DNA from: Marinobacterium iners
Lineage (GTDB): Bacteria > Pseudomonadota > Gammaproteobacteria > Pseudomonadales > Balneatricaceae
NCBI RefSeq assembly: GCF_017310015.1
Contig: NZ_CP022297.1
Coordinates: forward strand, 3,596,001 to 3,660,000
Direction: 5' to 3'
DNA length: 64,000 nucleotides
Shown: one piece after another, positions 50,619 through 60,678 of the stretch
Layout: each line of letters opens with the position of its first letter
Position numbering within the stretch: the first letter of the stretch is position 1
Notes under the pieces: generated by a model
The model's input: the letters and a program-made list of their open reading frames with translations, nothing else
What the model was told of the DNA's origin: nothing
Database searches by the model: none
Position numbers and translations under genes: made by a program

Positions 50619-53600
50619 TTAATGCAATTGACGGTTTTTTGAGGCAACCATGCCATTCAAACGCAAGCGGTCCATAAGCTGACGCGCACTTTGTTCCCAG
50701 GTTTGCCACGGTATTTCACCCGGCGGGGGCAAGCTGCCCTGATTATATGCTGTCAGCCAGTGTTCGATGGCAGAGGCCAGTTCAGCCGGGCTGTTGGCAT
50801 CAAACAAGGTGGCGTTTTCGGCGGCGACTTCCTTGAATACAGGGATATTGCGCGCCATAACGTGCAACCCTTCACGTGATGCCTCAATAAGGGGCAAGCC
50901 GAAGCCTTCATCAAAAGACGCGGCGATCAAACAGTGCGCATTCTGGTACAGCCGACGCAGTTGCATGTCGCTTGGCGATTGATGCCAAAAAAGCCTGCGA
51001 CCCAACTCGGGGTGGTCGGTTATGCGCTGTGCCAGCTCGTCCACCATCCAGCCTTGTTTACCCGCCAGGACCAGGCTTACGTCGGCGCCATTCTGCCAGA
51101 GCCGCTCAAACGCAGCCAGTACCTGGTCGTGCCCCTTGCGGGGCTCAAGTGTGCCAACCATTAAAAATTCCAGGGCGGCAGCGGGCTGGGTGTGGGTGGC
51201 AGGTGCTGCGGACCGCTTTGTATCGGGGTCAAGGTCTGCGCCCAGGTGGAACCAACTGATGACCGGGCAATGTGACTGGCGTGCGAGGCGGCTTTCGAGC
51301 TGGCTGGCGACCGTGCGGGAAATAGCGATCAGTTGATCGGCTTCAGCCACCACATCCAGCCAGGCGGTGAAGCTCTCTTCCGCCCCCGGCAAAAAGTACT
51401 GTGGATAATTCAGGCACAGCAGGTCGTAGACTACAAATGCCGTCCAGACACCCTGTTCACGCCAGTGGCGATAGACTGACTGCTGCCGCTCAACAACAGC
51501 GGGCTGCAGGTCGAGGCCCAGAAAAATATCCCCGGGACGTGTCACGAGAGGCTTTTCAGGCAACAGGCCGGTTGGAAACCCCAACTGACGCAGCTGCATT
51601 CCGGTATCAAATCGTTTGTAGCCTTCTATTGCGGTGTCTGCCACTACGGATCGGACACACCAACCAGAGGGCGGCGACTGTTCCCATTGTTGCAGAATAT
51701 TGCGCACCACTCGCTGTATGCCGGTGCCAGCATCTCTGAGCGCAAGCTCTGATACATCAACCAATATTTGAAGCGCATCCGATGTATCACTACGCAGTAG
51801 CTGTTCAAGCGCTTCTACCTTTGTGGTTGCATCATCGGGCAGTTCAGCCGTCGATGCGGTCGCAACATGCACCCCCATTGCTGAACATGACTGGTAGTGC
51901 GGTGCCATGCGCTCATGGTGTGCATCCGGCAACTCAAGCCCCAACCAAATATCGCCACTGCGCAGGCTTACAGGCTCGTCACGGAGTATGTCGTCAGGGC
52001 AACTCAATAGACGCAGCGCAAAGGCTGCCGCATATTTAATTTCGCCCGACTCCGTCATGTATACCGGCTCAAAACGGTAAGGTCCGGGCGGGTTATGCAG
52101 CCAGCGCTCAGCCAGGTGTGCCGTCAAGTTCGTTTGCGAAGTGTCTGATTTCTGAACCAGTGCAGTAATGTCCAGGAGCAATGCCGGTGGCCGTATAGGC
52201 TCTTTTATCGAGGCATCGATACAGGCCGCTATGGTACAGCGCTCATCTTCACTGGCATGTATCACATGCTCAGTACCCGCAAGCACATCGGCCAGGTACC
52301 CCACGTTACCGTGGGCGCTGGCGTAGGCGTCTTCAATCGCTTCACGGTAGAGATCGGCGCACTGTTGTGGTGCGTGCCTGCTGTGTATCTGCGCTGATGC
52401 GGTTTTGCCCATGTGATGCCTGTATTGCTCATCATCGGCCAGGCGCTCAAGCGCGTGCGTGAGCTGCTCATTTTCAAACACGTCTGGCAACATGACAACA
52501 GCATTGGCATCCAAATCAGCCATACTGCCGTTGGCATTGACTATGGTTGCCAGGCCATGGTTCATACAGTCCAGTACCGCTGCTGAGGTTTCGCCTCTGG
52601 ACAGCGTTCTCAGCTGCACACCTACATCGGCTGCATCCAGATAACGCCGATAGTCATCGGCGTCGGTCCAGCCGGTGATGTTGATACGACCGCAGGCTGA
52701 GCTGCCGTCAATTTTTTTCGCCAAGGTTGCGCCATACTCGCCTGGCTCGTTTTCCCCGACAAAAACAAGATAGGCATTTGCACGGCTGGCAAGAACGCTG
52801 TTCAGCCAGGCATCAAGCAGCCGGTGATTGAGTTTGCTGCGCCCTATAAAGCCAAAGCTGCATATCACGAACGCATCTGGCGGAATACCCAGCGCCTCGC
52901 GGGCTTTGCGTTTGGCTTCAGGGCCTGTTTCGGCCGGTATTCGTACCAGTGGTATTGTTCGCCACGGGTACGCTGCGGCATGGCCGTACCACTGCTGTGC
53001 CATTCTGATTGAACACGGGGCATGTACGATGACATTTAATGCCTGCTGTAAAACTGTAAGGTTGCAGGGGTATTTCCAGATAACATCTGCCGGATTTTTC
53101 GCATGAACGCGCTCGGCCAACGCCTCATAACCATGACTGAGGTGGAGGGCTGTTGCCCATGAGTGATTGAGCTGTTCGGCATACTCGCGATGGGCGATGA
53201 CCCCCGAGAGGTAAAAGTCATGTAACACAACAACACCCGGCACTGTATCCAGCAACTCAAACATATGACTATGAAATGCTGAGTTTCCAAACTGATACAG
53301 AACACGGTCATATTCATGTGCATGCTGAATCAACCATTCCACCGGACGCATTGTAAAATCGTTGCCTGCAAACGTGACGGTCTGTTCAGGCTCGTCGTTA
53401 ATAAGGTCAATCGTGTAGTATTGCGCCAGCTCGGGCAGTAACATGGCTGAATAGTCACTGATACCACTGCGCTGAGGCGGCAGGGGTGATACAAATGCCA
53501 ACCTTGGCTTGTCAGACCGCTTGATACGCTTTGGTGGTTCCATTTGCTCCAGTGCTGACAATGCCCGCTGGGCGGTTATCGCCCATGAAAACTTGCGCGC

Positions 53601-54749
53601 CTGCTGTAAGCCGTACTTTTTCAGCCCATCAAGCCGGCCATCATCGGTCAGGTAGCGTTCAATTGCGCGGCTGATTTCACGTGGATTGGTCGGGTCGAAC
53701 AAGGCATTGTGATTCCCAACCACTTCTGGAAGGCTGGTTCTGTCTGAAGCAATGACTGCCGCACCACATGCCATGGCTTCAAGGCAAGGCAGGCCAAAAC
53801 CTTCGTGCAGAGAAGGAAACACAAACAGCTCACACAGGTTGTATAATTCAAGCAGATCTTGTTCAGGCACGTACCCTGTCATGACAAAAGCCTGCTCGGG
53901 CAAGCCTGCACGCTCTGCTTCATGTAACAGCCGGTTCCGATCCTGCTCTGTTACCGAGCACACAACAGCCAACTGATAGCGGTCACGCAAAGCGACCGGT
54001 AACAACGAAAACGCCTTGATCAGCCCTTCAATGTTCTTGCGGTGATCAATTCCTCCTGTATAGAGGATAAAGGGCCTATTCAAATTATAATGCGCACGCA
54101 AGCGGCTCTCTCGCTCTTGTGCAACGCTTACCGGTTTAAAAAAATCATCAATCGCCGAAGATATGTTGATGACTTTATCATCAGTGAACGCCAGGTGTTC
54201 AATCGCCTCCTGACGTGATGATTCAGAGATGGCCAGCAGCCGATCTGCACGGCGCAGCTGGACTGTTTTTTCGTCATACCAGCGTGCATGCACTGGGTTA
54301 TCCAGATAGGGGGAGCGATGCAACATCGGTATCAGGTCATACAGAACAACCGCAACGGAATATGGCTTATCACGGCTTGAGATACTGGTGAGCGCATCAT
54401 CTCCCAAACCTTCAAACAAGCTGGTTACAAGCAGACAGTCGGGTTTTAAGCTGCTGATAAACGCTTCATATAGATGGGTGGATACCTCTCGGCAGGCATC
54501 ATGTTGTTGGTTGATGAAGCTCACAGGCCCAGGGGCAAACCAGGTGTGGATATCGTTAGTTGGTAAATAACGGGAGAACTCTTGTCGCAGTTCCTGCGCA
54601 CTATCGGGGAATGCACCATTAATTGCCAAGAGCAACTGATGCTGCTTGTTCGCACGTATTAATCCCCGGACCAGCGACAGCGTATAGCGACCGATCCCCC
54701 TGTTTCGGCTCTGCCCCTGAGCACCCTGCAGGTCTATGACAATTCTCAT
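50619..54749 (-). CDS. Three-module GT4 glycosyltransferase (WbdA-like polymerase candidate)
   Basis: 1376 residues from ATG 54749, overlapping the end of the methyltransferase gene by 4 bp. Module 1 (1-~405): NRGIGRYTLSLVRGL, YTGGIDHRKNIEGLIKAF, HEGFGLPCLEAM with the E-x7-E pair at 316/324. Module 2 (~415-815): FVSPLPPQRSGISDYSAMLL, FGFIGRSKLNHRLLDAW, RGETSAAVLDCMN (E, then D). Residues ~850-980 resemble the N-half of module 3 and may be a decayed fourth module. Module 3 (~985-1370): DAGTGIQRVVRNIL, MVGTLEPRKGHDQVLAAFE, DEGFGLPLIEAS. Multi-module GT4 enzymes such as WbdA build the repeat of mannan or rhamnan O-antigens; here D-rhamnan polymerisation is the likely task. Confidence 0.8.
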   Translation of the reverse strand: MRIVIDLQGAQGQSRNRGIGRYTLSLVRGLIRANKQHQLLLAINGAFPDSAQELRQEFSRYLPTNDIHTWFAPGPVSFINQQHDACREVSTHLYEAFISSLKPDCLLVTSLFEGLGDDALTSISSRDKPYSVAVVLYDLIPMLHRSPYLDNPVHARWYDEKTVQLRRADRLLAISESSRQEAIEHLAFTDDKVINISSAIDDFFKPVSVAQERESRLRAHYNLNRPFILYTGGIDHRKNIEGLIKAFSLLPVALRDRYQLAVVCSVTEQDRNRLLHEAERAGLPEQAFVMTGYVPEQDLLELYNLCELFVFPSLHEGFGLPCLEAMACGAAVIASDRTSLPEVVGNHNALFDPTNPREISRAIERYLTDDGRLDGLKKYGLQQARKFSWAITAQRALSALEQMEPPKRIKRSDKPRLAFVSPLPPQRSGISDYSAMLLPELAQYYTIDLINDEPEQTVTFAGNDFTMRPVEWLIQHAHEYDRVLYQFGNSAFHSHMFELLDTVPGVVVLHDFYLSGVIAHREYAEQLNHSWATALHLSHGYEALAERVHAKNPADVIWKYPCNLTVLQQALNVIVHAPCSIRMAQQWYGHAAAYPWRTIPLVRIPAETGPEAKRKAREALGIPPDAFVICSFGFIGRSKLNHRLLDAWLNSVLASRANAYLVFVGENEPGEYGATLAKKIDGSSACGRINITGWTDADDYRRYLDAADVGVQLRTLSRGETSAAVLDCMNHGLATIVNANGSMADLDANAVVMLPDVFENEQLTHALERLADDEQYRHHMGKTASAQIHSRHAPQQCADLYREAIEDAYASAHGNVGYLADVLAGTEHVIHASEDERCTIAACIDASIKEPIRPPALLLDITALVQKSDTSQTNLTAHLAERWLHNPPGPYRFEPVYMTESGEIKYAAAFALRLLSCPDDILRDEPVSLRSGDIWLGLELPDAHHERMAPHYQSCSAMGVHVATASTAELPDDATTKVEALEQLLRSDTSDALQILVDVSELALRDAGTGIQRVVRNILQQWEQSPPSGWCVRSVVADTAIEGYKRFDTGMQLRQLGFPTGLLPEKPLVTRPGDIFLGLDLQPAVVERQQSVYRHWREQGVWTAFVVYDLLCLNYPQYFLPGAEESFTAWLDVVAEADQLIAISRTVASQLESRLARQSHCPVISWFHLGADLDPDTKRSAAPATHTQPAAALEFLMVGTLEPRKGHDQVLAAFERLWQNGADVSLVLAGKQGWMVDELAQRITDHPELGRRLFWHQSPSDMQLRRLYQNAHCLIAASFDEGFGLPLIEASREGLHVMARNIPVFKEVAAENATLFDANSPAELASAIEHWLTAYNQGSLPPPGEIPWQTWEQSARQLMDRLRLNGMVASKNRQLH

Positions 54750-56053
54750 TCAGCTGCCCCCGTGTATCCGCAGGACAACCGCCGGTTGATCATGCGGGCC
54801 CGTGGCGTTAATGCGCTTTCAGCCGCCGAAAGAGACGATTGGAATTTTGGTTGTTTATGCACGTAACGCCCTAATCGGTTAGCAAGCCTTTCATGCAGCC
54901 ATGGCATTTTTCCAAGGATACGGAGAACCCCCCTGCGCAGCTTCGGATACCGTGACAGGAAGCGCGCCAGTCTAGGCAACAGCAGGTCCAACCTGCGCAG
55001 AGTCAGCCTGACCCAAGATTGCTTTGACCCAGTGGCCTTTGAGCGGGCATGCTTTACAACATCAGTCAGCTTGCGAAACGGTGCGGTAATACGCCACGAC
55101 CGGCTGGCGAGCAATTGAGCAAGCTGGCTGTGGAGCTCGGCTTCGTTTGCTCTGGATGCATGCAACGCTGCAGTCAACGCTTCATGCTCGTCCTGCATAT
55201 CCGACAGCCGGGCTTCGCGCAGCTTCAACTGAGCTTGTACACGCTCTTTTTCATCCCACAAACGATGGCGTTCAGCATTGGAGAGGTATGCGTCTTCAGC
55301 CGATTTAGCCGCCTTTACATTGGCAAGATAGGTTTGATGGTTCGGAATACGACAAAATGAATGAGAGGCCTTACCACTCAAGGCAAATTCATCAAATACA
55401 TTCGGCGGGTACTTAAACGCGTCACACAATTCAGGGTGCTCGCTTGAAACATAAAAGCGGTTAATGCCGTCACTGTAAACGTGAACGTATCCTTTTGAGA
55501 TTAAAACAGGCTCCCAAACCCGGTAGGTGTCCTCTTGCGACCCTGGCAAGGTGCTTTCGATTACAATAATCCATGGACGCAGGCTTGAGTCACGCCAGCC
55601 TGACAGCACCTCTCCTTCCATCCCTTCTACATCGATCTTGAGCCAATGCACTTCACGTGACCCTACCGTATCGAATACGCCATCCAGCGTTATCGTTTCA
55701 ACTACGGTCTGGATACAGTCATGCCCATGGTCAACGTGGGAATCGGCAATAAGCGCCCGGCCTGTTGAAAGACCGGTATTTTGAAACTCATAAAACGCCA
55801 GCTCGCCTGCTTCTGCCGCAACGGCAACCTGCAACACCGTCTCATCAGGGCGCGCCTGTTTGAGTACATTGGAGTAACGTGCAGAAGGTTCTATGTGCAG
55901 TCCACGCCAGCCTTTGTCATAAAAAGCCAGACTTACCGAGTCAATTTCAGGGTCTTGTGCACCGATATCGATATAAAACCCATGTTCAACAGCGGAAAGG
56001 GCACGCCAGAGCATGACATCTTCAAAGTTTTGTGCGTAAGAGACAATACTCAT
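54746..56053 (-). CDS. FkbM-family methyltransferase with coiled-coil tail
   Basis: 435 residues from ATG 56053. Residues 1-~235 are an FkbM methyltransferase: SYAQNFEDVMLWRAL, YIDIGAQDPEIDSVS (SAM-binding glycine loop), WRGLHIEPS and WLKIDVEGMEGEVL. Residues ~255-316 predict a coiled coil (heptad leucines from WDEKERVQAQLKLREARL on). Next come SRSWRITAPFR and a basic tail. It overlaps wzt upstream and the polymerase-like gene downstream by 4 bp each. In E. coli O8/O9a, WbdD caps the chain end with a methyl group and uses a coiled coil as a length ruler, and Wzt recognises the cap. The layout here suggests a similar capping enzyme; that is inference. Confidence 0.8.
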   Translation of the reverse strand: MSIVSYAQNFEDVMLWRALSAVEHGFYIDIGAQDPEIDSVSLAFYDKGWRGLHIEPSARYSNVLKQARPDETVLQVAVAAEAGELAFYEFQNTGLSTGRALIADSHVDHGHDCIQTVVETITLDGVFDTVGSREVHWLKIDVEGMEGEVLSGWRDSSLRPWIIVIESTLPGSQEDTYRVWEPVLISKGYVHVYSDGINRFYVSSEHPELCDAFKYPPNVFDEFALSGKASHSFCRIPNHQTYLANVKAAKSAEDAYLSNAERHRLWDEKERVQAQLKLREARLSDMQDEHEALTAALHASRANEAELHSQLAQLLASRSWRITAPFRKLTDVVKHARSKATGSKQSWVRLTLRRLDLLLPRLARFLSRYPKLRRGVLRILGKMPWLHERLANRLGRYVHKQPKFQSSLSAAESALTPRARMINRRLSCGYTGAAE

Positions 56054-57273
56054 CGTGTTGTGATCCCTATTTGAGGCTGCATCCAGTTACATCCGGCAAA
56101 ATGGTGCTTGTTGATGTTGATTATGTTGAATACGAGGGCGAGATCTCGCCATTCATAGTTATCAACCAGATGTGTATCGGTGCTGACAAGAGCTGTTTGC
56201 ACTGAATAACTGCCGGGGCCAAGATTGGCTTGAAAGCAGCATTCAAACTGCACTTGCTGGCCTGCCACAAGATCGTACTGAACTTGATCAGTCAGCTGCG
56301 TATTGGTGCCATACATCACCTGCCCCAAACGGTCTTTGATACCATACCCCAGCACCAGGCGCGGTATGTCTTTGTAAATATGGGCAACTACCTTCAATGT
56401 GACAGTTTCGCCCACGTTAATAGCCTCTACGGCTTCACCCTGTTGGTTAAGCAGCGTAATTTCAACTACTTTCGCTTCGCCAGTACCCGAAGTAGTCTGG
56501 GTACTGCCATCATCCATTTGTATCTGTTCGACCTTGCTGTTGGCTTTTTCTGCCAACATGGCGTTGTAGTAGTCCATTACAGCCTCGGGCGCGCCCTGAT
56601 ATTCAAGCCTGCCACCGTTAAGCATGATTGCACGGTCACAGATGCTTTGAATGGCTTGCTTATCGTGGGATACGATCAAGAGTGTCGTGCCCTCACGCCG
56701 AAATGCCTTGATTCTGTCAAAACTTTTGTGCTGAAAATAAGCATCGCCAACGGACAAAGCCTCATCAACAATCAGAATATCAGGACGTTTTGCGGTTGCG
56801 ATGCTGAAGGCAAGGCGCATCTGCATGCCGCTGGAGTACACGCGCACAGGTTGATCAATGTAATGGCCAATTTCGGCAAACTGCTCGACTTCAGGCATCA
56901 TTTGGCTGATCTCGTTGTGAGAGAAACCGAGCAACTGGCCAGCCATGAACACATTCTGACGCCCCGTAAAGTCAGGGTGAAACCCCATACCCAACTCCAA
57001 CAGCGCCGCAACATGACCCGACAGTTCAACGCTGCCTTCTGTTGGACGTGACGTGCCCGTGATCAATTTGAGCAGGGTGCTCTTGCCGGCACCATTAATG
57101 CCGATAATCCCTACCGCTTCACCGGGCTGCACTTCAAACTCGATATTGCGTAGAACCCACAGCAGTTCATGCCTTGGGCCAGAGCCCGGTACGACCCACT
57201 CTGCAAGCCGAGACCAGCGACCAGCATATTTTTTATAGGCTTTACCAAGCCCTATAACACGAATTCTTCCCAT
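56050..57273 (-). CDS. wzt: O-polysaccharide ABC transporter ATPase
   Basis: 407 residues from ATG 57273. ABC domain (1-~245): Walker A GINGAGKST, signature YSSGMQMRLAFS, Walker B ILIVDEALSVGD and switch histidine SHDKQ. Residues ~270-400 are the Wzt C-terminal carbohydrate-binding beta-sandwich (TVTLKVVAHIYKD, LVLGYGIKDRLGQVMYGTNT) that reads the chain-end cap in related transporters. It overlaps wzm by one base and the methyltransferase gene by 4 bp. It energises export of the finished polysaccharide across the inner membrane with Wzm. Confidence 0.93.
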   Translation of the reverse strand: MGRIRVIGLGKAYKKYAGRWSRLAEWVVPGSGPRHELLWVLRNIEFEVQPGEAVGIIGINGAGKSTLLKLITGTSRPTEGSVELSGHVAALLELGMGFHPDFTGRQNVFMAGQLLGFSHNEISQMMPEVEQFAEIGHYIDQPVRVYSSGMQMRLAFSIATAKRPDILIVDEALSVGDAYFQHKSFDRIKAFRREGTTLLIVSHDKQAIQSICDRAIMLNGGRLEYQGAPEAVMDYYNAMLAEKANSKVEQIQMDDGSTQTTSGTGEAKVVEITLLNQQGEAVEAINVGETVTLKVVAHIYKDIPRLVLGYGIKDRLGQVMYGTNTQLTDQVQYDLVAGQQVQFECCFQANLGPGSYSVQTALVSTDTHLVDNYEWRDLALVFNIININKHHFAGCNWMQPQIGITTR

Positions 57274-58100
57274 TAGAGTTCGTCCACCATATCACCACTA
57301 TGTTTTTTATAGAGTGACAACCCGACTACACACAGCAGCAATGCCATTACTGCAGGTAATATCAACCCATAAAGAGAGGGAACCTCTCCATTCACCAGAA
57401 TAGTCTGGAAGGCATCCATAAGCCCCGCCAGCGGATTCAGGTACAAATACGGCCTAAGGGACTCAGGGAGAATAGACACCGGATACACAATAGGAGTTAG
57501 CCAAAACCAAAACTGCAGCACTATATTAAACAGCTGCCCCACATCTCGAAAAAATACATTCAGAACACCTAGCGTGATACCCAAACCAACTGCAAAGCCA
57601 GTCAGGATGGCCAAAACGGGGAAAAACAAGACATACGACCACCCAGGAAAATTCCCACTCACGATCAGAAACAGCGAAAAAAGAGAAAATATAATAAAGA
57701 AATTTAAACACGCGCTTAGCAAGACAATGACAGGAAGACATATCCTGGGAAAATTCAGTTTTTTTATCAAGCTTGCATTTTCAATAAACGTATTCTGACA
57801 GCGACTGACTATTTCAGTAAACAGCCCCCAAGTCAGTATGCCTGCACACAAATAAATGCTATAACCAAAAACCTCATCCGCTCCAGGCAGTTTTGCCTGC
57901 ATTATGCGTGAAAAAATAAGGGTATACACCAAAATCATGGCTAATGGCTGAAGAATCGACCACAGCACACCCAAAAGTGAATTCAGATACTTGGTCTGGA
58001 ATTCTCTTTTCACACTGCCAAAAATAAAGCCCCGGTGGCTCCATATTTGTTTAATAAAATAAGGCACTTGAATGACACCCAATCCATTTGAATGTTGCAT
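57273..58100 (-). CDS. wzm: O-polysaccharide ABC transporter permease
   Basis: 275 residues from ATG 58100 behind GGAAAT. An ABC-2 family permease with about six membrane segments. The family stretch FQTKYLNSLLGVLWSILQPL lies near the N-terminus, followed by YLCAGILTWGLFTE and NFPRICLPVIV; the C-terminal part has LYLNPLAGLMDAFQTIL. It partners with Wzt. Gene and region (57300-59200) are more AT-rich than the neighbours, which suggests a different ancestry for this part of the operon. Confidence 0.93.
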   Translation of the reverse strand: MQHSNGLGVIQVPYFIKQIWSHRGFIFGSVKREFQTKYLNSLLGVLWSILQPLAMILVYTLIFSRIMQAKLPGADEVFGYSIYLCAGILTWGLFTEIVSRCQNTFIENASLIKKLNFPRICLPVIVLLSACLNFFIIFSLFSLFLIVSGNFPGWSYVLFFPVLAILTGFAVGLGITLGVLNVFFRDVGQLFNIVLQFWFWLTPIVYPVSILPESLRPYLYLNPLAGLMDAFQTILVNGEVPSLYGLILPAVMALLLCVVGLSLYKKHSGDMVDEL

Positions 58101-58102
58101 TT

Positions 58103-59257
58103 TTATTTCCGAAAGGACTCAACAAGCGCCGCCGCACTGGCCTGCCAGGAATACTTTCTGGAGCGCTCACGCCCACGTTCACCAAGCTTTTGATAAAGTA
58201 CTTTGTCTGCAAGAAGCGATTCGATTGCACGCGCAATATCATTCGCCGAGTCAGGCTCAACAAGCATAGCCGCATTTCCAGCCACTTCAGGCATGGATGT
58301 TCTATTGGACGTAATGACTGGTGTCCCGGCTGCCATTGCCTCAGCAATTGGCATACCAAAGCCTTCATATAAAGATACATACAGGTTGATTGTTGCAGCA
58401 GCATATAATGCAGGTAGATATGACTGTGGAACAAAACCCAGCCTGATGACATGCCCTGTTTTTTCCAGTTCACTAATTCGATCTTCAAGAGGCCCTGTTT
58501 TCCAGCCGTTACAGCCAGCAAGCACCAACGGGTATTGTTCTCTTAAATAAGGCGGAAGCTTGAAAAACGCATCGAGTAGCTTAGCCAGGTTTTTCCTGGG
58601 CTCAAAGGTTGAAACCGCTAAAATATAACGTCTTGGCAGTTTCAAGGCGGCCCTAACTGTGAGCATTTGCCCACCGGTGATATCAAAAAAAGAGTTATCA
58701 ACCCCAGGGTACACCACACTAATGGGCTTATTCTCACCAAATTCTTTGATTATTCTGTTTCGGGAAAAATCCGATACTGTGATGACTCCTGAACATGACT
58801 GTATACTTTTAGGCAATAGCGCACTCAGGTTTTTCACTCGACCCTCAGGGTGAAACTCAGGGTAGTCTATATGCGAAAGGTCATGGACAGTGATATAGGT
58901 TGGCATATTAAGGGGGTGAGCAATAAAACCTGGCTCCCAATAAATAAACCCCTCTAATTTTTTTCCGATCGACTGCGCTCGGAGTGATCTGTATAAGTAT
59001 AATAACTTACGACTACCAGGCACTTCGGAAGCGACTTTTTTAATCCAGGGCGCAGCAGAGGCCATTTTTCTCGATTCATCATGAAAAGAGTCAAGAAAGG
59101 TTTTAACCTCATCGGTTGTCAGCAGCTTACCTGAATAAAAACCATATAATTCTTCCACATCCGGCATTACTATGAGCTCACGTAAAAGCCCCATAGTAAA
59201 CCGCCCGATTCCACTCATATCATGCGCAAGAACGCTGAGATTAACCAGAATTTTCAT
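58103..59257 (-). CDS. GT4 family glycosyltransferase (mannosyl/rhamnosyltransferase)
   Basis: 384 residues from ATG 59257, overlapping manC by 4 bp. GT-B fold with MKILVNLSVLAHDMSGIGRF at the N-terminus, FIYWEPGFIAHPLNMPTYIT, VYPGVDNSFFD, LAVSTFEPRKNLAKLLDAFF and YEGFGMPIAEAMAAGTPVI with the E-x7-E pair. It is closest in type to GDP-mannose-dependent transferases such as WbpY/MtfB. It may add the first rhamnose or mannose to the lipid-linked primer before the three-module enzyme extends the chain. The donor is inferred from context. AT-rich like wzm. Confidence 0.85.
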   Translation of the reverse strand: MKILVNLSVLAHDMSGIGRFTMGLLRELIVMPDVEELYGFYSGKLLTTDEVKTFLDSFHDESRKMASAAPWIKKVASEVPGSRKLLYLYRSLRAQSIGKKLEGFIYWEPGFIAHPLNMPTYITVHDLSHIDYPEFHPEGRVKNLSALLPKSIQSCSGVITVSDFSRNRIIKEFGENKPISVVYPGVDNSFFDITGGQMLTVRAALKLPRRYILAVSTFEPRKNLAKLLDAFFKLPPYLREQYPLVLAGCNGWKTGPLEDRISELEKTGHVIRLGFVPQSYLPALYAAATINLYVSLYEGFGMPIAEAMAAGTPVITSNRTSMPEVAGNAAMLVEPDSANDIARAIESLLADKVLYQKLGERGRERSRKYSWQASAAALVESFRK

Positions 59258-60678
59258 TCTGCCCCTCTGGCAGGAGTACAGCGCCCATAAATATCCGTAA
59301 ATCTTACGATATCATCTTCACCAAGATAATGGCCAGACTGCACTTCAATCACTTCAAGGGGAATTTTCCCGGGGTTTTCAAGCCGGTGCTTTACTCCTAC
59401 AGGAATATAGGTAGATTGATTTTCAGTCAGTATCTGCTCTTTATCACCACACACGACGTGAGCCGTTCCCGACACAACGATCCAGTGTTCAGCTCGATGG
59501 TAGTGCATTTGTAATGACAACTGCTCGCCAGGCTGTACTGTTATCCTTTTTACCTGATACCGATGGCCGGTATCGATGGTGTCGAACTCTCCCCAGGGGC
59601 GCAGAATATGAGTATGGTCTGAATATTCACGCCGATTTTCGTTTTTAAGCCGTAAAACGACGTCTTTCACCTGCTGGGTGTGGGTTTTGGCCGCTACGAG
59701 TACTGCATCTTTTGTTTCAACCACGATGCAGTCTTTCAAACCCAGTGCTGCCACGTACCGGTGGTGTGCATGTACCAGACTATCCTCAGTATCCAGCAGG
59801 CACACGTCACCTACCGCGCTATTCCCATGGTCATCTTTTGGGCTGATATCACTCAGGGCGCTCCAACTGCCGATATCATTCCAGCCTGCATCCAACTCCA
59901 CTACATATGCATTGTCTGTTCGTTCCATAACGGCATAGTCAATGGAGTTTTCGGGGCAGGCAATAAAATGCTCAGCATTGGGGCGAATAAAATCTGGATC
60001 AACCTGGGCTTTTGCCATTGATTTTCGGCACTGATCAAGCATTTCAGGCTCATATTTCTGAAGCTCGTCCAGATACACTGAGGCCTTGAACATGAACATT
60101 CCGCTGTTCCATAAATGTTTACCGCTGCTCAGGTAGTGTGTTGCGGTAACCAAATCCGGTTTTTCTGCAAAGCTGGAAATATGCCACACAGCATCACACA
60201 AAGATTCGCCTTTGCATATGTAGCCGTACCCTGTTTCGGGACTTTGAGGTGAGATACCAAAGGTAACCAGGTGACCTTCAGCCGCCAGTACACAGCCGGT
60301 TTCCAGCGCAGCAAGTAGCTCTTCGGGGCGTTCGAAATGGTGGTCAGCCGACAGAACCAACAACACAGGGTCACCCTGCTCGACCAACGATAACGCGGCC
60401 AGTGCTACAGCCGGGGCTGTATTGCGCGATGCAGGTTCAAGAATAATTCGGCTAAAGAGGCTTTCGTGGCGAAGCTGTTCGGCCACCTGAAAACGATGCG
60501 ACTCGTTACTGACGATCAAGGGCGTGTCATGTTGTACCGGCCCTAACCGTAAGAGTGTTTTTTGCAGAAGTGTATGACCACTGCCATCCAAATCCAGAAA
60601 CTGTTTTGGCGTATTCTGACGTGACAGGGGCCAGAGCCGGCTTCCGCTGCCGCCTGCCATGATAACCGGTGTGAACAT
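59254..60678 (-). CDS. manC: Mannose-1-phosphate guanylyltransferase / mannose-6-phosphate isomerase
   Basis: 474 residues from ATG 60678 (CAGGACTTAAC in front); an upstream in-frame start at 60705 is less likely. The bifunctional type II enzyme (WbpW/AlgA/ManC type): MAGGSGSRLWPLSRQNTPKQ (pyrophosphorylase signature), VLSADHHF, FAEKPDL, NSGMFMFKA and DAGWNDIGSWS. The C-terminal cupin isomerase part has RPWGEFDTID, QLSLQMHYHRAEHWIVVSG and STYIPVGVKHRLENPG. It makes GDP-mannose for Gmd/Rmd. It is the first gene of the operon; phosphomannomutase is not in the window. Confidence 0.95.
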   Translation of the reverse strand: MFTPVIMAGGSGSRLWPLSRQNTPKQFLDLDGSGHTLLQKTLLRLGPVQHDTPLIVSNESHRFQVAEQLRHESLFSRIILEPASRNTAPAVALAALSLVEQGDPVLLVLSADHHFERPEELLAALETGCVLAAEGHLVTFGISPQSPETGYGYICKGESLCDAVWHISSFAEKPDLVTATHYLSSGKHLWNSGMFMFKASVYLDELQKYEPEMLDQCRKSMAKAQVDPDFIRPNAEHFIACPENSIDYAVMERTDNAYVVELDAGWNDIGSWSALSDISPKDDHGNSAVGDVCLLDTEDSLVHAHHRYVAALGLKDCIVVETKDAVLVAAKTHTQQVKDVVLRLKNENRREYSDHTHILRPWGEFDTIDTGHRYQVKRITVQPGEQLSLQMHYHRAEHWIVVSGTAHVVCGDKEQILTENQSTYIPVGVKHRLENPGKIPLEVIEVQSGHYLGEDDIVRFTDIYGRCTPARGAE

